A stretch of DNA of 64,000 bases from Lachnospiraceae bacterium (GTDB taxonomy: Bacteria; Bacillota; Clostridia; Lachnospirales; Lachnospiraceae): NCBI GenBank assembly GCA_016284175.1, contig JAEEOJ010000145.1, positions 1 through 64,000 of the forward strand, in the 5' to 3' direction. Shown in pieces: positions 24,869 to 34,408 of the stretch (position 1 is the stretch's first letter; the number at the start of each line of letters is the position of its first letter). The notes under the pieces are model-generated. The model ran no database searches. It was given only the letters and a program-made list of their open reading frames with translations, and was not told the DNA's origin. The position numbers and the translations under genes are program-made.

Positions 24869-26644
24869 TTACTTGCTTGCTTCGTATGCAGCCATACGAT
24901 CATCAAGTACGCCCTGTGCTTCGTTAAGGAAGTCTTCAGGTTTACATGCATTGTATGCATCCATGTAGTTAGCCCACTCTGAATCGAAATCAGCTGCCAT
25001 AACTACCTTAGGAAGCCATTTATGCTTTGTCTCGCCCATCTTACCCCAAGCAACACCACCAGGAGTGTCGTTGTTAAGTTCGTTGGACCATGACCACATC
25101 GGGAACCAAGGATGTGTTGCATTAACATCTTCTTCGATTGAACCGATCATGTCGGGATAACCGCCGGCATTGTATGCCTTGAAGCAGTTTGCAAGAGGCT
25201 CTGAAAGTCCTGCATAGAACTCGGATGCCTGCTCTGCGGGCTGCATAGCGTTCTTACCATCTTTGCTTGTTCCAAGCCACTGAGGCATGTATGAGTAGTT
25301 ACATACGTGAGATGCCTTGTAAGATGTATCGTTAAGTTTGTCTCTCATTTCCTGAGTTCTGTAGTATAAGCCGTCTTCATCTACTAAGTAGTCAACGCCT
25401 TCAACGCCCCAGTAACGGAGATCATGGATTTCCTGTTCAAGAATATCGCTTAAGAACTTGAAAGCTCTGTCAGGATCTTCACAGCTTATTGTAACAGCAC
25501 AACCTGATGATGCGTTAACTGTATCACCATATGTATGCCATCTCTGCTGTGTAACACCGTCTGCCATAAGTCCTAAAGGAACATATTCACATCCGAGGTC
25601 AGCTAAACCTGATGTAGCGAAGATAGGAGTAACTGTGTAGTTGAAGTCCCAGTTCTGGTCAACCATACCAAGTACAGCACCTGTAGAAAGCTTTGCGATG
25701 TACTCATCGTATGTCTGTGTTGCGAACTCTTTGTCAACGATACCCTTCTTGTATTCTTCGTTAAGTTTTGTGAAGTATGCCTTTGTGGTAGGTGTTGTGT
25801 TGTAGTCAACAATCTTCATTGTGTTTGTATCAACGATTACAGAACCATCGTTAGGATAACCATCGAGGAACTGTCCAGCGTTTTCAAGGCAGAAATATCT
25901 CCAGTCATCACAAAGGATTGTGTAAGGGATGATATTGATTGTGTTGCCTTCAGCATCTTCAAATGAAGGATGAGCTGCATAGTATTTCTCAAGAAGATCG
26001 AAGTATTCATCCATTGTCTTGATTTCAGGATAACCGTACTCTTCAAGTACTCTTACCTGAATCCAGAATGCTTCGTCGTTATGACCTGTAGCCTTGGACT
26101 CGCCGTATGTGTTGTTGAATACGTTAGCCCAGTAGATCTTTCCATCATCCTGACGGAACATATCCCACTCATAATCTGAGTACATCTCTTTAAGGTTAGG
26201 ATACTTCTCAATATAAGGATCCCAAGCTACAAGAGTATCAGCTTCGTAAAGTTCCTTGAATCCTTCACCAGCATCGATGAAAGTAGGAAGTTCGCCTGAA
26301 GCAAGGATTGAACCAACTGCTTCTGCTGCTGTCTGACCTGTAAGCCATGTTTCTTTAACTCTTACACCGGTCTTCTTAGCGATGATTTCCTGAATGTCGT
26401 TTCCGTCGTTGATTTCGGAACCGGGCATTGCTGCGAACATTGTCCAGTTAACGATTTCATCTTCCGAATACTCTTTTGCTTCTTCTACAGCGGGTTCGGG
26501 ATCATCCGGAGTTGTTGTTGAAGTAGCAGGTGTAGGTTCATCGGGTGTTGTGGTTGTTGTAGTTGTCTTAGGGTCACAGCCAACCAGTGTTGCTGCACTA
26601 AGCATACCAGCCATGCCGAGTGCAATGAATTTCTTCATTTTCAT
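24869..26644 (-). CDS. Extracellular solute-binding lipoprotein of a sugar ABC transporter (LplA type)
   Basis: This 591-residue lipoprotein has a signal peptide with the lipobox LVGC (Cys23) and a Thr/Pro/Glu-rich tether (about 26-60). A family 1 periplasmic-binding-type fold follows, with the early phrase KTGVRVKETWLTG and LASGELPTFID, as in large LplA-like binding proteins. It captures an oligosaccharide outside the cell and hands it to the two downstream permeases. The arabinofuranosidase operon further along suggests an arabinose-containing oligosaccharide, but that is inference. A very good ribosome binding site (AGGAGGT) and a separate promoter region precede it. Confidence 0.92.
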   Translation of the reverse strand: MKMKKFIALGMAGMLSAATLVGCDPKTTTTTTTPDEPTPATSTTTPDDPEPAVEEAKEYSEDEIVNWTMFAAMPGSEINDGNDIQEIIAKKTGVRVKETWLTGQTAAEAVGSILASGELPTFIDAGEGFKELYEADTLVAWDPYIEKYPNLKEMYSDYEWDMFRQDDGKIYWANVFNNTYGESKATGHNDEAFWIQVRVLEEYGYPEIKTMDEYFDLLEKYYAAHPSFEDAEGNTINIIPYTILCDDWRYFCLENAGQFLDGYPNDGSVIVDTNTMKIVDYNTTPTTKAYFTKLNEEYKKGIVDKEFATQTYDEYIAKLSTGAVLGMVDQNWDFNYTVTPIFATSGLADLGCEYVPLGLMADGVTQQRWHTYGDTVNASSGCAVTISCEDPDRAFKFLSDILEQEIHDLRYWGVEGVDYLVDEDGLYYRTQEMRDKLNDTSYKASHVCNYSYMPQWLGTSKDGKNAMQPAEQASEFYAGLSEPLANCFKAYNAGGYPDMIGSIEEDVNATHPWFPMWSWSNELNNDTPGGVAWGKMGETKHKWLPKVVMAADFDSEWANYMDAYNACKPEDFLNEAQGVLDDRMAAYEASK

Positions 26645-26740
26645 TTTTTTACCTCCTATAAAACTATGCCGTCACTACGGCTAATCGTACTTTAAATTAT
26701 ACTTACGTTATCAGTTTTTTATAACCCGATAAAATTAAAT

Positions 26741-26790
26741 AAAAAACCCGATAAAATATAGGTCGTTTTTGTCCTGTATTTTGTCGGGTA
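26741..26790 (-). terminator. Terminator after pseF
   Basis: Minus strand: ACCCGA-C-AAAATA, a loop, TATTTT-A-TCGGGT, then six T. A second TCGGGT lies about 22 nt further on. It separates pseF from the binding-protein gene, which therefore needs its own promoter (a TATAAT is visible near 26695). Confidence 0.75.
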
Positions 26791-26834
26791 AAAAATGCTT
26801 GTTTTGCCCTATTTTTAGGGCTTTTTGCCATTTA

Positions 26835-27542
26835 TTACAAATTGGGGCATTTGTCCTTCATCTGAAGTTTTTCATACTTTATTTCGGCGATTTTCCAGTC
26901 AGACTCATTATCTATGTCCTGAACCTCGGTTTCATCCACAATATATGGAAGAATGTCGCCTTTCATGAGTTTTTGGTTTTTCCTGAACGCTTCTATATTA
27001 AAGCAGTAGAACTGTCCCACGTCATGATACTCGCTTTCAAGATCCTGCGAACGCGAATCCATAAACTCCGGATATTCGAAGACAAGCTTTCCTTCTCTTA
27101 TAACAAGAGCTCTCTTCGGAGGATAGGAAAAAGCAACCACGGGAATAAGCGTATCTGCATTACTTTCTATAAGCTTTGAAAGTGCATCCTTTAATTTTTC
27201 TCCGGTCACGAAAGGCGCCGTCGGGTAAATACAAACTCCGTACTCGAAAGTTTTGCCACGCTTTTCATATTCGTCGATTACTTCAAGGATAACGTCGTTT
27301 GTGGTGGCAAAATCGCCGCTGGTTTTTTCGCTTCTGTAAAAAGGAACCTTTGCGCCGTATTTTAAAGCAATCTCTGCTATCTCTTCGCTGTCCGTGGAAA
27401 CCATGACTTCGTCAAATTCTTTACTCTCAATCGCAGCTTCTATCGAATAGGCTATAATCGGTTTGCCCAAAAAATCTTTTATGTTCTTCTTCGGTATTCT
27501 TTTGCTGCCACCTCTGGCGGTAATGATTGCTATGCTTTTCAT
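26835..27542 (-). CDS. pseF: CMP-pseudaminate/nonulosonate cytidylyltransferase
   Basis: The track uses a GTG at 27551; the ATG at 27542 is better placed behind AGGTG and gives 235 residues. The CTP-binding start IAIITARGGSKRIPKKNI is the signature of CMP-sialate, CMP-legionaminate and CMP-pseudaminate synthetases. FYRSEKTSGDFATTNDV, IYPTAPFV and YHDVGQFYCFN follow and are of the PseF kind. It activates the sugar acid as its CMP derivative for transfer to protein or polysaccharide. Its ribosome binding site overlaps the stop codon of the YesN-type regulator, so it appears to belong to that two-component operon rather than to a glycan cluster. pseI lies 10 kb away on the other strand. Confidence 0.85.
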   Translation of the reverse strand: MKSIAIITARGGSKRIPKKNIKDFLGKPIIAYSIEAAIESKEFDEVMVSTDSEEIAEIALKYGAKVPFYRSEKTSGDFATTNDVILEVIDEYEKRGKTFEYGVCIYPTAPFVTGEKLKDALSKLIESNADTLIPVVAFSYPPKRALVIREGKLVFEYPEFMDSRSQDLESEYHDVGQFYCFNIEAFRKNQKLMKGDILPYIVDETEVQDIDNESDWKIAEIKYEKLQMKDKCPNL

Positions 27543-27551
27543 GTTTTTCAC

Positions 27552-29147
27552 CTACTGATGACTGTTGTTTTTTCTGTACTTCGACGGTGTGCAGCCCTTA
27601 ATCTCAATGAACTTTCTGATAAAATAATCGCAGTCCATATATCCTACTTCCTCTGCTATCTGGTTAATCTTCTTATCCGTCATGATAAGCTGCTTGGCTG
27701 CTTCGTTTATTCTGATGTTTGTCAGATAGTCCTTAAAAGATACATTGTATTTCTTTCTGAAAACCTGTCCGAGGTAGGAACTGTTCATGTAATACTTTTC
27801 GCCAAGGTTTCTTAAGGAAATGTTTTCCGCATAATGCTCTGCGATATCTTTTTCGATGCTGGATAAAATACCTCTGGAAACATTCTTTCTTAAGCTCATC
27901 AGATAATCCGCATACTGAAGAGCGAAGTTTTTAAGGTGCTGGCTCGAACCTCTCGAAAGAGTTTCTTCAACCGAATTTTCGGAGATGTACTGAATTACTT
28001 CTTCCTGGTTTACATTGTCGTCCTGCTCGCTCGCAAGGTGGATAAGCTGGAAAAGAAGATAGTTGATGTTTAAGTTTACGAGGTTGTAGTTTTCGCCTAC
28101 ATTGGTGATTTCCTCATAAAGTTTTTCCACACTCTTTTCAATCTGTTCTTTTTCGTTTTTCTCTATTGCTGCGATACAATCGTCCAGACTCTTTTTGCAG
28201 AGATACGCACTCTTCTGTTCAATCTGAACTTCATCCTCGTAAATGTATACTCTCTTTTCGTTGTGGAAGCCCTTGATACTGTTTAGCATTCTGCAGGATG
28301 AGTATGACTTGGCTATCTGGGATATGTCGCCTACCTTTTTGCCGCAGATCATTCTTACGGGCTTTAAGAGTATTCCTTCGATTTTCTTAATCATGCTCTC
28401 AAAGAAATCAACATCCGACATATCGTATCTTGTAGCCATATTGTCGCAGTAAATGAAACCTACATCATAACTTGACTCATCATAGGAAACATCAAAGATA
28501 AAATGATTTTCATTATCTTTATATACTTCACGGCACGCAGAATGAAGCTGGTGCTGAAGCACTCTTGCATCGTAATCGTCCTCGTCGCTCTCTCTTGTTT
28601 CATCAGTGAGTTCGATGTCCACATATCTGATTTTGCCGGATAACTGCATGTGCTTTTTGACATATTCGATATTGCTGTCGTCGTATTTGCCTTTTATGAG
28701 CGAAATAACGTTTCTGGCAAGATAAGCATCTTCCATTTTTGCACGGTCGTCTTCTTTTTCTCGCGTGACCTTTTCAAGTTTGGATACATTTCGTAAAAGA
28801 GCCAGAATGTCTTTTTTCTGTACGGGCTTTAAAATGTAGTCCATACTGTTGTATTTAATCGCTCTCTGGGCATACGAAAAATCATCGTAACCCGTAAGGA
28901 TTGCGAATCTTGCTTTGGAAACGCCTGTTTTCTGGATGTTTTCAAGAAGTTCCAGACCGTTCATGACAGGCATCTGAATATCCGAAATGACTAAATCCAC
29001 TTCATTGTTTTTAAGATATTCGAGCGCTTCTTTGCCGTTGGATGCGGTATAAACTATTTCAAAACCTTCCTTATTCCAATCAACAAGTATTTTCAAACCC
29101 TGAAGTATAAAGGGTTCGTCATCGACAAGCATGACTTTTAACATCAC
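27552..29147 (-). CDS. YesN-type response regulator with AraC DNA-binding domain
   Basis: This 531-residue regulator has an N-terminal receiver domain with Asp56 in LVISDIQMPVMNG and a long central region of unknown fold. The C-terminal AraC helix-turn-helix pair reads LGEKYYMNSSYLGQVFRKKY and INQIAEEVGYMDCDYFIRKF. It is the partner of the YesM-type kinase just upstream (ATGA overlap of 4 nt). Such pairs usually sense extracellular sugars and switch on the neighbouring CUT1 transporter, here the genes at 21023-26644. The regulator's stop lies 9 nt before pseF. Confidence 0.93.
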   Translation of the reverse strand: MMLKVMLVDDEPFILQGLKILVDWNKEGFEIVYTASNGKEALEYLKNNEVDLVISDIQMPVMNGLELLENIQKTGVSKARFAILTGYDDFSYAQRAIKYNSMDYILKPVQKKDILALLRNVSKLEKVTREKEDDRAKMEDAYLARNVISLIKGKYDDSNIEYVKKHMQLSGKIRYVDIELTDETRESDEDDYDARVLQHQLHSACREVYKDNENHFIFDVSYDESSYDVGFIYCDNMATRYDMSDVDFFESMIKKIEGILLKPVRMICGKKVGDISQIAKSYSSCRMLNSIKGFHNEKRVYIYEDEVQIEQKSAYLCKKSLDDCIAAIEKNEKEQIEKSVEKLYEEITNVGENYNLVNLNINYLLFQLIHLASEQDDNVNQEEVIQYISENSVEETLSRGSSQHLKNFALQYADYLMSLRKNVSRGILSSIEKDIAEHYAENISLRNLGEKYYMNSSYLGQVFRKKYNVSFKDYLTNIRINEAAKQLIMTDKKINQIAEEVGYMDCDYFIRKFIEIKGCTPSKYRKNNSHQ

Positions 29148-30931
29148 TCGCCCTCCTGCCTTTTTAATTTATCAAGCGGTATCTTTATTATAACACTCAT
29201 TCCGACTCCGGCTTCGCTTTCGATATCAAATTTGACCGCACGCTCGGTAACCATCTTAAGTCTTAAACATGCGTTCATGATACCTACATGCTTTCTGGCT
29301 TTAATTGATTCAATGGATGCGTTTTCGATATCGTTTAGCATTTCCTGAACCTTTTCCTCGCTCATGCCTTCGCCGGTATCTTCAACTTCTATATAAAGAT
29401 ATTTGTCGGATTTATAAACTCTTACGAATATCCAGCCCTGCGTTGCCTTGGATTCAATCCCGTGAACACAGGCATTTTCAACAAAAGTAACAATGGTGAG
29501 TTTGGGAACCAGATAGTTTCCGCATTCCTCTTCAACATCAATATCAAACGAAAGTCTGTCGCCGAATCTGTAGCTCTGAAGCGCCAGATATGCCTCGATG
29601 GATTCGATTTCCTTTTTAACGGTAACGAAGTCCTTTCCCCACTCTACATTCTGTCTTTCCATAACTGCCAGTTTGTCGACCATGGATGCGGTTTCCGTCT
29701 CGCCTTTTAAGAGTGAATGCATTCGTATACTCTCAAGAGCATTGAACATGAAGTGAGGATTAATCTGGCTCTGAAGAGCAAGAAGTTCTGCCTTCTGTCT
29801 GGCGATATCACTTTCCTGTTCCTTGATTTTATCCTTGTATACGGTTGTTACCAGTTCATTGGTGATATCAACCATCTTATTGTATTTTTTCATGAGGGAT
29901 GCAAGTTCGTCATTACCCTCTACGTTTTTGATGGAATTGAAGGTGTTGGTTTTCTCGCTTCCGAAAGCATTTTCCAGAATGGCAATTCTTTTGATAACCG
30001 TATTTTCAATTATCATTAACATGAATAAAGGAATGATAATCGTAACTATCAGAAGAATTATGAGAATCTGCCAGTGATCTCTTAAGGCGTTGGAAAGAAT
30101 TTTTGTTTCATTAACGATGATGATATCAACCTTCGCACCTGCAATATTAATGTTTTTGACAACATTGTTTTTGTTCGTCAGGTCAACCTGCGATCTGTAA
30201 ATAACCGAGTCGCCCTCCGTGGAGAATACAACGTAATCGTCAATAATAACATACGCGGGGTATTTGGAGTTAAAGGACTTTAATGTGCTCTGAAGCGTAC
30301 TGGAGTCGTGTCCTATTACCACATATTTTTCGATTCCGCTGTCCCTTTCATAATCCATTCGTTTTATATAATAAAACTTTCTTTTGGATCTGAATTCGCT
30401 TTTTTCGTTTAAATCATAATAAGCACAAATCAGATCTTTTCTGTCGCTTTTGACAAAGTCCCGGTACCATTTCTGATTCTCTACACCGGACATTTTTTTG
30501 ATAAACTGAGCATCCAAAAGCGTATCGTTGTCTGCATATACAACTATGCTGTTTCTGTTTAAACCTGACGTTGTTTCGAGGAACGAATCATAAATGATAT
30601 TAGTGTAGTCATCCCAGAACTCATAACCGTTCTTATATTTTTTAATGGCAAAATCATTTATCCTCGGGTTTTTGTTTACACTTTCCGCCAGGGTTACATC
30701 GCTTGAAAGCATGTTTTCGAAATAATTCTGATAAACGCCGGCGATATATTCCATATCATATTTGATTGCATTGATTTCCTGACTGTACACGGCGTCCAAA
30801 ATAATGATGTCCGTTACGATTAGCGGAAGAAAAACGCACGTAAAATAAAGCACAAAAAATTTGTGTCGGAATTTCAGATTGTTAAAAATCTTTTCTATAG
30901 GTTTTGCAAGAAATCTGAATGCTTTTCTCAT
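29144..30931 (-). CDS. YesM-type sensor histidine kinase
   Basis: This 595-residue sensor has a membrane segment at about 25-47, a large extracellular sensing region (about 50-285), a second membrane segment at about 287-310 and a HAMP domain. A His_kinase domain follows with the phosphoacceptor His393 in SQINPHFMFNALESIR. The HATPase domain shows VENACVHGIESK and EDTGEGMSEEKV. This arrangement is standard for YesM. It signals to the YesN-type regulator whose start overlaps its stop. The ligand is probably an oligosaccharide taken up by the neighbouring transporter, an inference from position. Confidence 0.94.
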   Translation of the reverse strand: MRKAFRFLAKPIEKIFNNLKFRHKFFVLYFTCVFLPLIVTDIIILDAVYSQEINAIKYDMEYIAGVYQNYFENMLSSDVTLAESVNKNPRINDFAIKKYKNGYEFWDDYTNIIYDSFLETTSGLNRNSIVVYADNDTLLDAQFIKKMSGVENQKWYRDFVKSDRKDLICAYYDLNEKSEFRSKRKFYYIKRMDYERDSGIEKYVVIGHDSSTLQSTLKSFNSKYPAYVIIDDYVVFSTEGDSVIYRSQVDLTNKNNVVKNINIAGAKVDIIIVNETKILSNALRDHWQILIILLIVTIIIPLFMLMIIENTVIKRIAILENAFGSEKTNTFNSIKNVEGNDELASLMKKYNKMVDITNELVTTVYKDKIKEQESDIARQKAELLALQSQINPHFMFNALESIRMHSLLKGETETASMVDKLAVMERQNVEWGKDFVTVKKEIESIEAYLALQSYRFGDRLSFDIDVEEECGNYLVPKLTIVTFVENACVHGIESKATQGWIFVRVYKSDKYLYIEVEDTGEGMSEEKVQEMLNDIENASIESIKARKHVGIMNACLRLKMVTERAVKFDIESEAGVGMSVIIKIPLDKLKRQEGE

Positions 30932-30969
30932 ACGCCATCATTTTATCACAAATATACAGTGTTATAAAG

Positions 30970-31004
30970 GAAAAAAGTGCCGGGCACCAATGGTACCCGG
31001 CACT
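30970..31004 (-). terminator. Strong terminator after the isomerase gene
   Basis: Minus strand: AGTGCCGGGTACC, ATT loop, GGTGCCCGGCACT, then TTTTTTCC. It is a 13-bp stem with one wobble pair and a clear T-run. It ends the arabinofuranosidase operon before the YesM gene. Confidence 0.92.
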
Positions 31005-31032
31005 GAAACTGCCTGTTAAATCTAACCTTATT

Positions 31033-32517
31033 TTACTTGAAAGGATTCTCTGTAGGATAAGGAAGTGAAGCGGGCTGATTGTAGTTGATATCCTCGATGG
31101 GAACTCCGATGTATTTGAATACTTCGTAGAGAGCCTTGCCGTGATGTCCGAATGTAACTGCACCATGGTGAGGATAGTTCTTCTCGATGAGCACGTGACG
31201 ATAGAAACGTCCCATTTCCTTAATAGCGAATACGCCGATACCACCGAATGATTTGGTTGCAACGGGAAGTACTTCACCTTCTGCAAGATATGCTCTAATC
31301 TTAGCATCAGCTGTTGACTGAAGTCTGAAGAATGTGATATCTCCGGGAACGATGTCGCCTTCAAGAGTACCGTTTGTAACTTCGATAGGAAGTGCTCTTG
31401 CCATGATCATCTGATACTTCATCTCATGGAATGCAAGCTTCTTGGAGCATGTATTACCACAGTGGAATCCCATGAATGTATCTGTATGCTTGTAATCGAA
31501 TTTGCCTTCGATAGACTCTTTGTACATATCCTTGGGAACTGAGTTGTTGATATCAAGGAGTGTTACGATATCATCAGATACGCATGTACCGATGAACTCG
31601 GAAAGACATCCGTAAATATCAACTTCACAGGATACGGGAATACCCATACCTGTTAAACGAGAGTTAACATAGCAGGGAACGAATCCGAACTGTGTCTGGA
31701 ATGCGGGCCAGCACTTACCTGCGATTGCAACGTATTCTCTGTAACCCTTGTGTCCTTCAACCCAGTCAAGAAGTGTTAATTCGTACTGAGCTAACTTAGC
31801 AAGTACTTCGGGCTTCTTGTTGCCTGCGCCGAGTTCTTCTTCCATCTCTTTAACCTTTGCGGGAATTCTTTCGTCACCGGCATGCTTGTTGAATGATTCG
31901 AAAAGGTCAAGTTCTGAGTTCTCTTCGATTTCAACGCCAAGGTTGTAAAGCTGCTTAATAGGAGCGTTACAAGCAAGGAAGTTAAGAGGTCTGGGACCGA
32001 ATGATATAATTTTAAGTTTGCTTAAACCAACGAGTGCTCTTGCAACGGGGATGAAATCATTAATCATCTTTGCACAATCCTCAGCATCACCTACGGGATA
32101 CTCGGGAATGTAAGCACCTACATTACGAAGCTTTAAGTTGTAGCTTGCGTTAAGCATACCGCAGTATGCGTCGCCTCTGCCGCCGCAAAGGTCATTCTGT
32201 GTTTCTTCTGCTGCTGCACAGAACATCTTAGGTCCGTCAAAGTGCTTAGCAAGAAGTGTTTCGGAAATTTCGGGACCGAAGTTTCCAAGGTATACGCAAA
32301 GTGCGTTACAGCCTGCCTTCTTGATATCTTCAAGAGCCTGAACCATGTGGATTTCGCTCTCAACGATACAGATAGGGCATTCATAGATATCTGCTGCATC
32401 ATATTTAGCCTTGTAAGCATCAACTAATGCTTTTCTTCTGTTAACCGAAAGTGATTCGGGGAAACAGTCACGGCTTACAGCCACGATACCAAGTTTAATC
32501 TTAGGAATGTTGTTCAT
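31033..32517 (-). CDS. L-fucose/L-arabinose isomerase family protein
   Basis: This 494-residue protein belongs to the fucose/arabinose isomerase superfamily, which interconverts aldoses and ketoses with a Mn2+ centre. I see the N-terminal Rossmann-like part (IKLGIVAVSRDCFPES, CNALCVYLGNFGPE), the central CEVDIYGCLSEF block and C-terminal FMGFHCGNTCSKKL and HGAVTFGHHGKAL. It is the last gene of an operon with GH51, DUF4867, an FGGY kinase and transketolase halves, so L-arabinose is the likely substrate. D-arabinose, L-fucose or another pentose cannot be excluded. Cys-rich stretches are a family feature, not a cluster motif. Confidence 0.82.
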   Translation of the reverse strand: MNNIPKIKLGIVAVSRDCFPESLSVNRRKALVDAYKAKYDAADIYECPICIVESEIHMVQALEDIKKAGCNALCVYLGNFGPEISETLLAKHFDGPKMFCAAAEETQNDLCGGRGDAYCGMLNASYNLKLRNVGAYIPEYPVGDAEDCAKMINDFIPVARALVGLSKLKIISFGPRPLNFLACNAPIKQLYNLGVEIEENSELDLFESFNKHAGDERIPAKVKEMEEELGAGNKKPEVLAKLAQYELTLLDWVEGHKGYREYVAIAGKCWPAFQTQFGFVPCYVNSRLTGMGIPVSCEVDIYGCLSEFIGTCVSDDIVTLLDINNSVPKDMYKESIEGKFDYKHTDTFMGFHCGNTCSKKLAFHEMKYQMIMARALPIEVTNGTLEGDIVPGDITFFRLQSTADAKIRAYLAEGEVLPVATKSFGGIGVFAIKEMGRFYRHVLIEKNYPHHGAVTFGHHGKALYEVFKYIGVPIEDINYNQPASLPYPTENPFK

Positions 32518-32620
32518 AAAGTTGGCCTCCCATTTTATAATTTTTTTCTTTTGATTTTATATTACAAACTCCTTTGCCTTAGCCGTACAGAGTTCATAAA
32601 CCATTTTACTCTTCTTCCGA

Positions 32621-33574
32621 TTATTTTACAAAGTCTTTTACGCCGGCTGCGATGCCTTCTGCATCAAGACCGAACTTGTGAAGAAGCTGTGCGGCCGTAC
32701 CGGACTCGCCGAATACGTCCTGTACCCCAATCTTTTTAAGAGTTGCAACACCTGTCTCTGCAAGGACATCTGCTACTGCGCTGCCTAAGCCGCCGATTAC
32801 GGAATGCTCTTCAACGGTTACAACCTTGCCTGTCTTCTTTGCACTTGCGATTACAAGGTCTTTGTCAAGAGGCTTGATTGTGTGAATGTTGATTACTTCT
32901 GCGTCGATTCCGTCAGCTTTAAGTGTTTCTGCTGCCTTAAGAGCTTCGCATACACAAACGCCTGTAGCGATGATTGTTACGTCTTTGCCTTCCTTAAGTG
33001 TGATTCCTTTGCCGATTTCGAATTTGTAATCGGGCTTGTCGTTGATTACGGGAACCGCACTTCTGCCGAATCTCATGTAAACGGGACCTACATATTCTGC
33101 TGCTGCCTTAACAGCTGCTTTTGCTTCAACGTCGTCTGAAGGAACGATAACTACCATACCGGGAATTGTTCTCATAAGAGCAATGTCCTCGTTACACTGA
33201 TGTGTAGCACCGTCTTCGCCGACTGTAACGCCTGCATGTGTGGCACCGATCTTAACATTAAGATGAGGATAACCGATTGAGTTTCTTACCTGCTCGTAAG
33301 CACGTCCGGAAGCGAACATTGCGAAGGATGAGCAGAAAGGAATGATTCCTGTTGTTGAAAGACCTGCTGCGATGCCTGTCATGTTACATTCAGCGATACC
33401 GCAGTCGATATGTCTTTCGGGAAAGGCTTTCTTGAAAGTACCTGTTTTTGTGGCACCTGCAAGATCGGCATCCAGTACATATACTTTATCATTGATTTTT
33501 CCTAATTCAACAAGAGCGTTACCGTAACTCTCTCTTGTTGCTATTTTTACAACATCAGACATACTCTTTACCAA
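32621..33574 (-). CDS. Transketolase, C-terminal subunit
   Basis: This 317-residue protein is the pyrimidine-binding plus C-terminal part of transketolase. The Glu and surrounding block DCGIAECNMTGIAAGLS activates the thiamine diphosphate of the partner chain. THAGVTVGEDGATHQ, a typical central motif, and the C-terminal HSVIGGLGSAVADV are present. With the upstream gene it forms the split transketolase common in clostridia and interconverts xylulose 5-phosphate and ribose 5-phosphate with C7 and C3 sugars. Its start lies 20 nt inside the end of the N-terminal subunit gene, so the two should be made in equal amounts. Confidence 0.93.
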   Translation of the reverse strand: MVKSMSDVVKIATRESYGNALVELGKINDKVYVLDADLAGATKTGTFKKAFPERHIDCGIAECNMTGIAAGLSTTGIIPFCSSFAMFASGRAYEQVRNSIGYPHLNVKIGATHAGVTVGEDGATHQCNEDIALMRTIPGMVVIVPSDDVEAKAAVKAAAEYVGPVYMRFGRSAVPVINDKPDYKFEIGKGITLKEGKDVTIIATGVCVCEALKAAETLKADGIDAEVINIHTIKPLDKDLVIASAKKTGKVVTVEEHSVIGGLGSAVADVLAETGVATLKKIGVQDVFGESGTAAQLLHKFGLDAEGIAAGVKDFVK

Positions 33575-34385
33575 TCCTTTCCAAATCTTCCATAGCTATT
33601 GCATACTGCTCGTCGTTAGGAGCTGTGCCGTGCCATGAAGCCTGATTCTCCATAAATGATACGCCCTTACCCTTGGTGGTCTTTGCAATAATTGCTGTAG
33701 GCATACCCTTGCATTCTCTTGCTTTCTTGAAAGCATCTGCGATCTGTGAAAAATCATGACCGTCGATTTCGATTACATTAAAATTGAATGCTTTGAATTT
33801 GTCTGTGATGGGATAAGGTGAGCAGACATCTTCAATCTTACCGTCAATCTGAAGTCCGTTGTTATCAACGATTACACAGAGATTGTCGAGTTTTCTGTGA
33901 CCTGCGAACATTGCAGCTTCCCAGATCTGACCTTCCTGGATTTCACCGTCGCCGCAAAGAGCGTATACTCTGTAATCCTTGTTTAAAAGCTTTGCGGAAA
34001 GTGCCATACCTACTGCTGCGGAAAGTCCCTGTCCGAGTGAACCTGAAGACATGTCAACGCCGGGTGTTTCCTGCATACAGGGATGTCCCTGAAGTCTGGA
34101 GCCGAGTTTTCTTAATGTTTCGAGTTCTTCAACGGGGAAGTATCCTCTGTTGGCAAGTGTTGAATAAAGTGCGGGAGCAACATGTCCCTTTGACAATACG
34201 AAACGGTCTCTGTCATCCTTCTTGGGATCAGCGGGATCGATGTTCATCTCCTCAAAATAGAGATATGTCATGATATCAGCTGCGGAAAGCGATCCGCCGG
34301 GATGTCCGGCTTTTGCAGCATGAACTGCGGTTACGATTCCTTTTCTGACATCATTGGCCTTTTTCTTAAGTTCCAATTCGTTCAT
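33555..34385 (-). CDS. Transketolase, N-terminal subunit
   Basis: This 276-residue protein is the thiamine-diphosphate-binding part. KAGHPGGSLSAADIMTYLYF is the transketolase N-terminal hallmark, and the diphosphate-binding GDGEIQEGQIWEAAMFAG ends in the expected region with DNNGLQIDG. It overlaps the C-terminal subunit gene by 20 nt and lies 23 nt after the FGGY kinase gene. It feeds xylulose 5-phosphate from the pentose operon into the pentose phosphate pathway. This may be a pathway-dedicated copy; whether another transketolase exists in the genome cannot be seen here. Confidence 0.94.
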   Translation of the reverse strand: MNELELKKKANDVRKGIVTAVHAAKAGHPGGSLSAADIMTYLYFEEMNIDPADPKKDDRDRFVLSKGHVAPALYSTLANRGYFPVEELETLRKLGSRLQGHPCMQETPGVDMSSGSLGQGLSAAVGMALSAKLLNKDYRVYALCGDGEIQEGQIWEAAMFAGHRKLDNLCVIVDNNGLQIDGKIEDVCSPYPITDKFKAFNFNVIEIDGHDFSQIADAFKKARECKGMPTAIIAKTTKGKGVSFMENQASWHGTAPNDEQYAIAMEDLERIGKEYV

Positions 34386-34408
34386 ACTTAATCTCCTGTT
34401 TTTATTTA

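Noticed and set aside
26806-26826. GCCCTA-TTTT-TAGGGC followed by TTTTT on the plus strand
   Set aside because: It has terminator form but no plus-strand gene precedes it; pseF has a better minus-strand terminator nearby.
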